Source: Kluyvera ascorbata_C
GTDB taxonomy: Bacteria > Pseudomonadota > Gammaproteobacteria > Enterobacterales > Enterobacteriaceae
Length of the DNA stretch: 64,000 nt
Direction: 5' to 3'
NCBI RefSeq assembly: GCF_044197065.1
Contig: NZ_JBIQOI010000001.1
Coordinates: 310,001-374,000 of the forward strand
Shown here: piece after piece, positions 61,712 to 64,000 of the stretch
Layout of the letters: each line of letters starts with the position of its first letter
Position numbering within the stretch: position 1 is the first letter of the stretch
Translations under genes and position numbers: made by a program
The notes under the pieces: generated by a model
The model's database searches: none
Told to the model about the DNA's origin: nothing
The model's input: the letters and a program-made list of their open reading frames with translations, nothing else

Positions 61712-62569
61712 TTAAGCGGTGGTGGTCTCGGTCTGCTGCGCTTTCAGCCACGCAATCTCTTCCGCCCAGATATCCGGGTTAATGGTTTCCAGCACCAGCG
61801 GGATACCGTCAAAACGGTTGTCCTGCATGATAAAGCGGAACGCATCGTGCCCAATATTGCCTTCGCCCAGGCTGTGGTGGCGGTCAACGCGGCTACCGAA
61901 CTCGCTTTTGGCGTCGTTCAGGTGCATTCCGCGCAGATACTGGAAGCCGACAATGCGTTCGAATTCCGCGAAGGTGTCTGCACAGGCTTCGGTGGTGCGC
62001 AGGTCATAGCCCGCGGCGAAAGCGTGACAGGTATCGATGCACACGCCAACGCGGGACTTATCTTCCACGCCATCAATGATGGCTGCCAGATGCTCGAACT
62101 TAAAGCCGAGGTTGCTGCCCTGACCAGCGGTATTCTCGATCACCGCCGTCACGCCCTCGGTCTGGGTGAGCGCAATGTTGATGGACTCGGCAATACGCGC
62201 CAGGCATTTGTCTTCGTCGATTTGCAGCAGATGGCTACCCGGGTGGAAGTTCAGCAACGTCAGCCCCAACTGCTGACAGCGCGTCAGCTCGTCGATAAAG
62301 GCTTCACGGGATTTCTCCAGCGCTTCTTCTACCGGATGACCGAGATTAATCAAGTAGCTGTCGTGAGGAAGAATTTGTGCCGGGGTGTAGTGATACTTTT
62401 CACAGGCGGCTTTGAAGTCGTCGATAATCTCGGTGGTGAGCGGCGCGGCGCGCCACTGGCGCTGATTTTTGGTGAACAGGGCGAAGGCGGTGGCTTCGAT
62501 TTCCGCTGCCCGAATTGCGGCGTTTGCCAGGCCGCCCGCGGCGCTGACGTGCGCTCCGATGTATTTCAT
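61712..62569 (-). CDS. nfo: Endonuclease IV
   Basis: AP endonuclease with three zinc ions that cuts 5' to abasic sites and removes 3' blocking groups. It has 285 residues as in E. coli. Metal-ligand blocks visible include LLNFHPGSH, ENTAGQGSNLG, CIDTCHAFAAGYDL and HLNDAKSEFGSRVDRHHSLGEG. It is transcribed alone. Confidence 0.98.
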   Translation of the reverse strand: MKYIGAHVSAAGGLANAAIRAAEIEATAFALFTKNQRQWRAAPLTTEIIDDFKAACEKYHYTPAQILPHDSYLINLGHPVEEALEKSREAFIDELTRCQQLGLTLLNFHPGSHLLQIDEDKCLARIAESINIALTQTEGVTAVIENTAGQGSNLGFKFEHLAAIIDGVEDKSRVGVCIDTCHAFAAGYDLRTTEACADTFAEFERIVGFQYLRGMHLNDAKSEFGSRVDRHHSLGEGNIGHDAFRFIMQDNRFDGIPLVLETINPDIWAEEIAWLKAQQTETTTA

Positions 62570-62584
62570 AATTGGTTCCCTAAA

Positions 62585-62760
62585 TAGTTCGAGTTGCAGG
62601 AAGGCGGCAAGAGAGAGACAAATTCGTCAGGAACGAATTTGACCAGCCAAAGGCTGACCTCTGGTGAGGGACATGGATGTCCCTCATTAATCCCCGGGAG
62701 CGTACTTCAGTACGTGACTGGGGTGAACGAGCGCGGCCAACGCGCCTGCAACTTGAAATA
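62585..62760. repeat. Long ERIC element with 71-base internal insertion
   Basis: The ends TAGTTCGAGTTGCAG (62585-62599) and CTGCAACTTGAAATA (62746-62760) are inverted. Between them lie the ERIC left part (AAGGCGGCAAG) and core (ATCCCCGGGAG...GTACGTGACTGGGGTGA). The normal element is about 127 bases. Here 62619-62689 interrupts it with three perfect hairpins. It lies between nfo and yeiH. Confidence 0.9.
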
Positions 62761-62828
62761 TGACGGGAAAACCCGCCATACTCAAAAGGGGAGAGTATAG
62801 CGGGTTCGGGAGGGTTAGTCGTTGTCGA

Positions 62829-63881
62829 TTATGCCATCACGCTGTGGATGAAGTAGTTAATCGCACCGCCGCCAACAATCAGCCAGATGAACAGCACCAG
62901 CGCCATCATCAGCGGTTTTGCACCGGCTTTTTTCAGTGCGCTAACGTGAGTGGTCACACCCAGCGCCGCCATGGCCATCGCCAGCAGAATGGTGTCCAGC
63001 GTAATCAGCATCTGCACAATGCTGTTTGGCAGCAGGTGGAACGAGTTGAAGATAGTGACCACGATGAACATGATGGCAAACCATGGGATCGTGATTTTAC
63101 TTTTCTCGGTCGCACCGGCCGGAGCCAGCTGTTTAACACGAGCCGCCATAAACAGCAGGAACGGAGCCAGCATCATCACGCGCAGCATTTTGGCAATCAC
63201 CGCCGCGTTTTCCGTTTCTGGCGTCACCGCATGGCCCGCCGCAACAACCTGCGCCACTTCGTGCATGGTAGAGCCGATGTAAATGCCGTAAGCCTCAGGG
63301 CTAAACCAGTGCGCCAGCAGCGGGTACATCGCTGGGTAGATAAAGATAGCCAGAGTACCGAAAATCACCACGGTTGCTACCGCGACGGTGACTTTACTCG
63401 CCTCGGCCTTCACCACCGGTTCGGTCGCCAATACCGCTGCCGCGCCACAGATACTGCTCCCTGCGCCAATCAACCAACTGGTGTGTTTATCGAGCCCAAA
63501 GACTTTCTGCCCGAGCCAGCAGGCCATCATAAAGGTACTGCATAGCGTCAGGGCGTCGATGATGATGCCGCTTACGCCCACGTCGGCAATCTGAGCGAAG
63601 GTCAGGCGGAAGCCGTAAAGAATGATGCCCAGACGCAGCAGATGCTGCTTGGCAAACAGCACGCCACCGTCGCAGGACTGCCAGAGTTTTGGGTAAATCG
63701 TGTTACCAATCACCATCCCGAACAGGATGGCCAGCGTCAGAGCACTCATGCCGACGCCTGCGACGGCCGGGATATTGCCGATCCAGACGGCGGCGCCGGT
63801 AATCACGGCGCTAAGCGCGAGCCCTGGGATAAAATGTTTGATACCGCGATGATGATGCGTTTCTAAGGTGACCTGTGTCAT
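62829..63881 (-). CDS. yeiH: UPF0324 inner-membrane protein YeiH
   Basis: Putative transporter of 350 residues (349 in E. coli) with about ten helices. Family segments are LFGMVIGNTIYPKL, GSSICGAAAVLATEPV and GSTMHEVAQVVAAG. In E. coli it is divergent from and controlled by the LysR-type YeiE; linked proteins have been tied to sulfite/sulfonate handling, but the substrate is not settled. An AGGAGAAGG ribosome site precedes it. Confidence 0.95.
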   Translation of the reverse strand: MTQVTLETHHHRGIKHFIPGLALSAVITGAAVWIGNIPAVAGVGMSALTLAILFGMVIGNTIYPKLWQSCDGGVLFAKQHLLRLGIILYGFRLTFAQIADVGVSGIIIDALTLCSTFMMACWLGQKVFGLDKHTSWLIGAGSSICGAAAVLATEPVVKAEASKVTVAVATVVIFGTLAIFIYPAMYPLLAHWFSPEAYGIYIGSTMHEVAQVVAAGHAVTPETENAAVIAKMLRVMMLAPFLLFMAARVKQLAPAGATEKSKITIPWFAIMFIVVTIFNSFHLLPNSIVQMLITLDTILLAMAMAALGVTTHVSALKKAGAKPLMMALVLFIWLIVGGGAINYFIHSVMA

Positions 63882-64000
63882 AGCCTTCTCCTTTGTCTGG
63901 CTAAAAGGTTACGCCTCGCTGGTTTAAAGATAAAATTGATTATATATTTATAATTAATCGTAATAACTGGTAAGGGCGGTCCGTACGGGCTGAAGCACTA
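63882..64000. promoter_or_regulatory. yeiH upstream region with AT palindrome
   Basis: ATTATA-TATT-TATAAT at 63939-63954 is a perfect six-base inverted repeat in an AT-rich stretch, the sort of site a LysR regulator such as YeiE would bind. The divergent gene would begin beyond the right edge. Confidence 0.4.

Noticed and set aside
1..64000. CRISPR arrays, insertion sequences, transposases or toxin-antitoxin pairs
   Set aside because: No regularly spaced direct repeats and no matching protein families were seen; the only repeats are REP/BIME units and one ERIC.

Overview
The window is chromosomal DNA of an enteric gammaproteobacterium (Enterobacterales). Gene content and order follow the Escherichia coli map from nrdAB to yeiH in long blocks: nrdBA, ubiG, gyrA, rcsCBD, micF-ompC, apbE-ada-alkB-yojI, mqo-eco, proL-yejM-yejL-yejK, rplY, radD-rsuA-bcr-yejG-yejFEBA-pdeN-mepS-lpxT-yeiR-yeiQ, and efpL-yeiW-setB-fruBKA-nfo-yeiH. 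An OmpK36-like OmpC, MgtE, the exopolygalacturonase PehX, an ERIC element and a wild-type-looking Thr83 in GyrA point to the Klebsiella oxytoca / Raoultella / Kluyvera side of the family rather than to Escherichia. The species cannot be fixed from sequence reading alone.

Layout. 1-7.3 kb: ribonucleotide reductase, ubiquinone methyltransferase and DNA gyrase A. 7.4-14 kb: the Rcs envelope-stress phosphorelay, with rcsC facing rcsDB. 14.2-15.9 kb: the micF sRNA divergent from ompC. 15.9-20.5 kb: ApbE flavinyl transferase, the Ada/AlkB alkylation response and YojI exporter. 20.6-23.3 kb: MgtE Mg2+ channel and a SulP anion transporter, both absent from E. coli K-12 at this place. 23.5-26.4 kb: Mqo, ecotin and a Nuc-type periplasmic nuclease. 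26.5-29.3 kb: an AT-richer gtrABC-like O-antigen or lipid glucosylation cassette next to the 3' end of tRNA-Pro(GGG). 29.9-33.1 kb: LapC/PbgA, YejL, YejK. 33.2-35.3 kb: a KdgR-box-controlled pectin-degrading PehX. 35.4-47.7 kb: rplY, a DUF523/DUF1722 protein, Blc, RadD, RsuA, Bcr, YejG and the YejABEF peptide importer. 47.8-53.8 kb: PdeN, MepS, LpxT, YeiR, YeiQ. 54-55.2 kb: mannonate dehydratase UxuA divergent from YeiQ. 55.3-63.9 kb: EfpL, YeiW, SetB, the Cra-controlled fructose PTS operon, Nfo and YeiH.

The core blocks are ordinary. The lineage-specific parts are inserted between conserved neighbours: mgtE-sulP, nuc-gtrCBA, pehX, DUF523/1722-blc, uxuA and a long ERIC. PehX, UxuA and the UxuB-like YeiQ all touch hexuronate use, so a pectin/uronate theme is plausible. 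I did not find a clear novel multigene system, CRISPR array, integrase or transposase. The most interesting signals are regulatory: a possible Shine-Dalgarno-masking hairpin before ada, alternative pairings before mgtE, a double palindrome before rcsD, a PulA-like lipoprotein signal on PehX, and the gtr cassette at proL.
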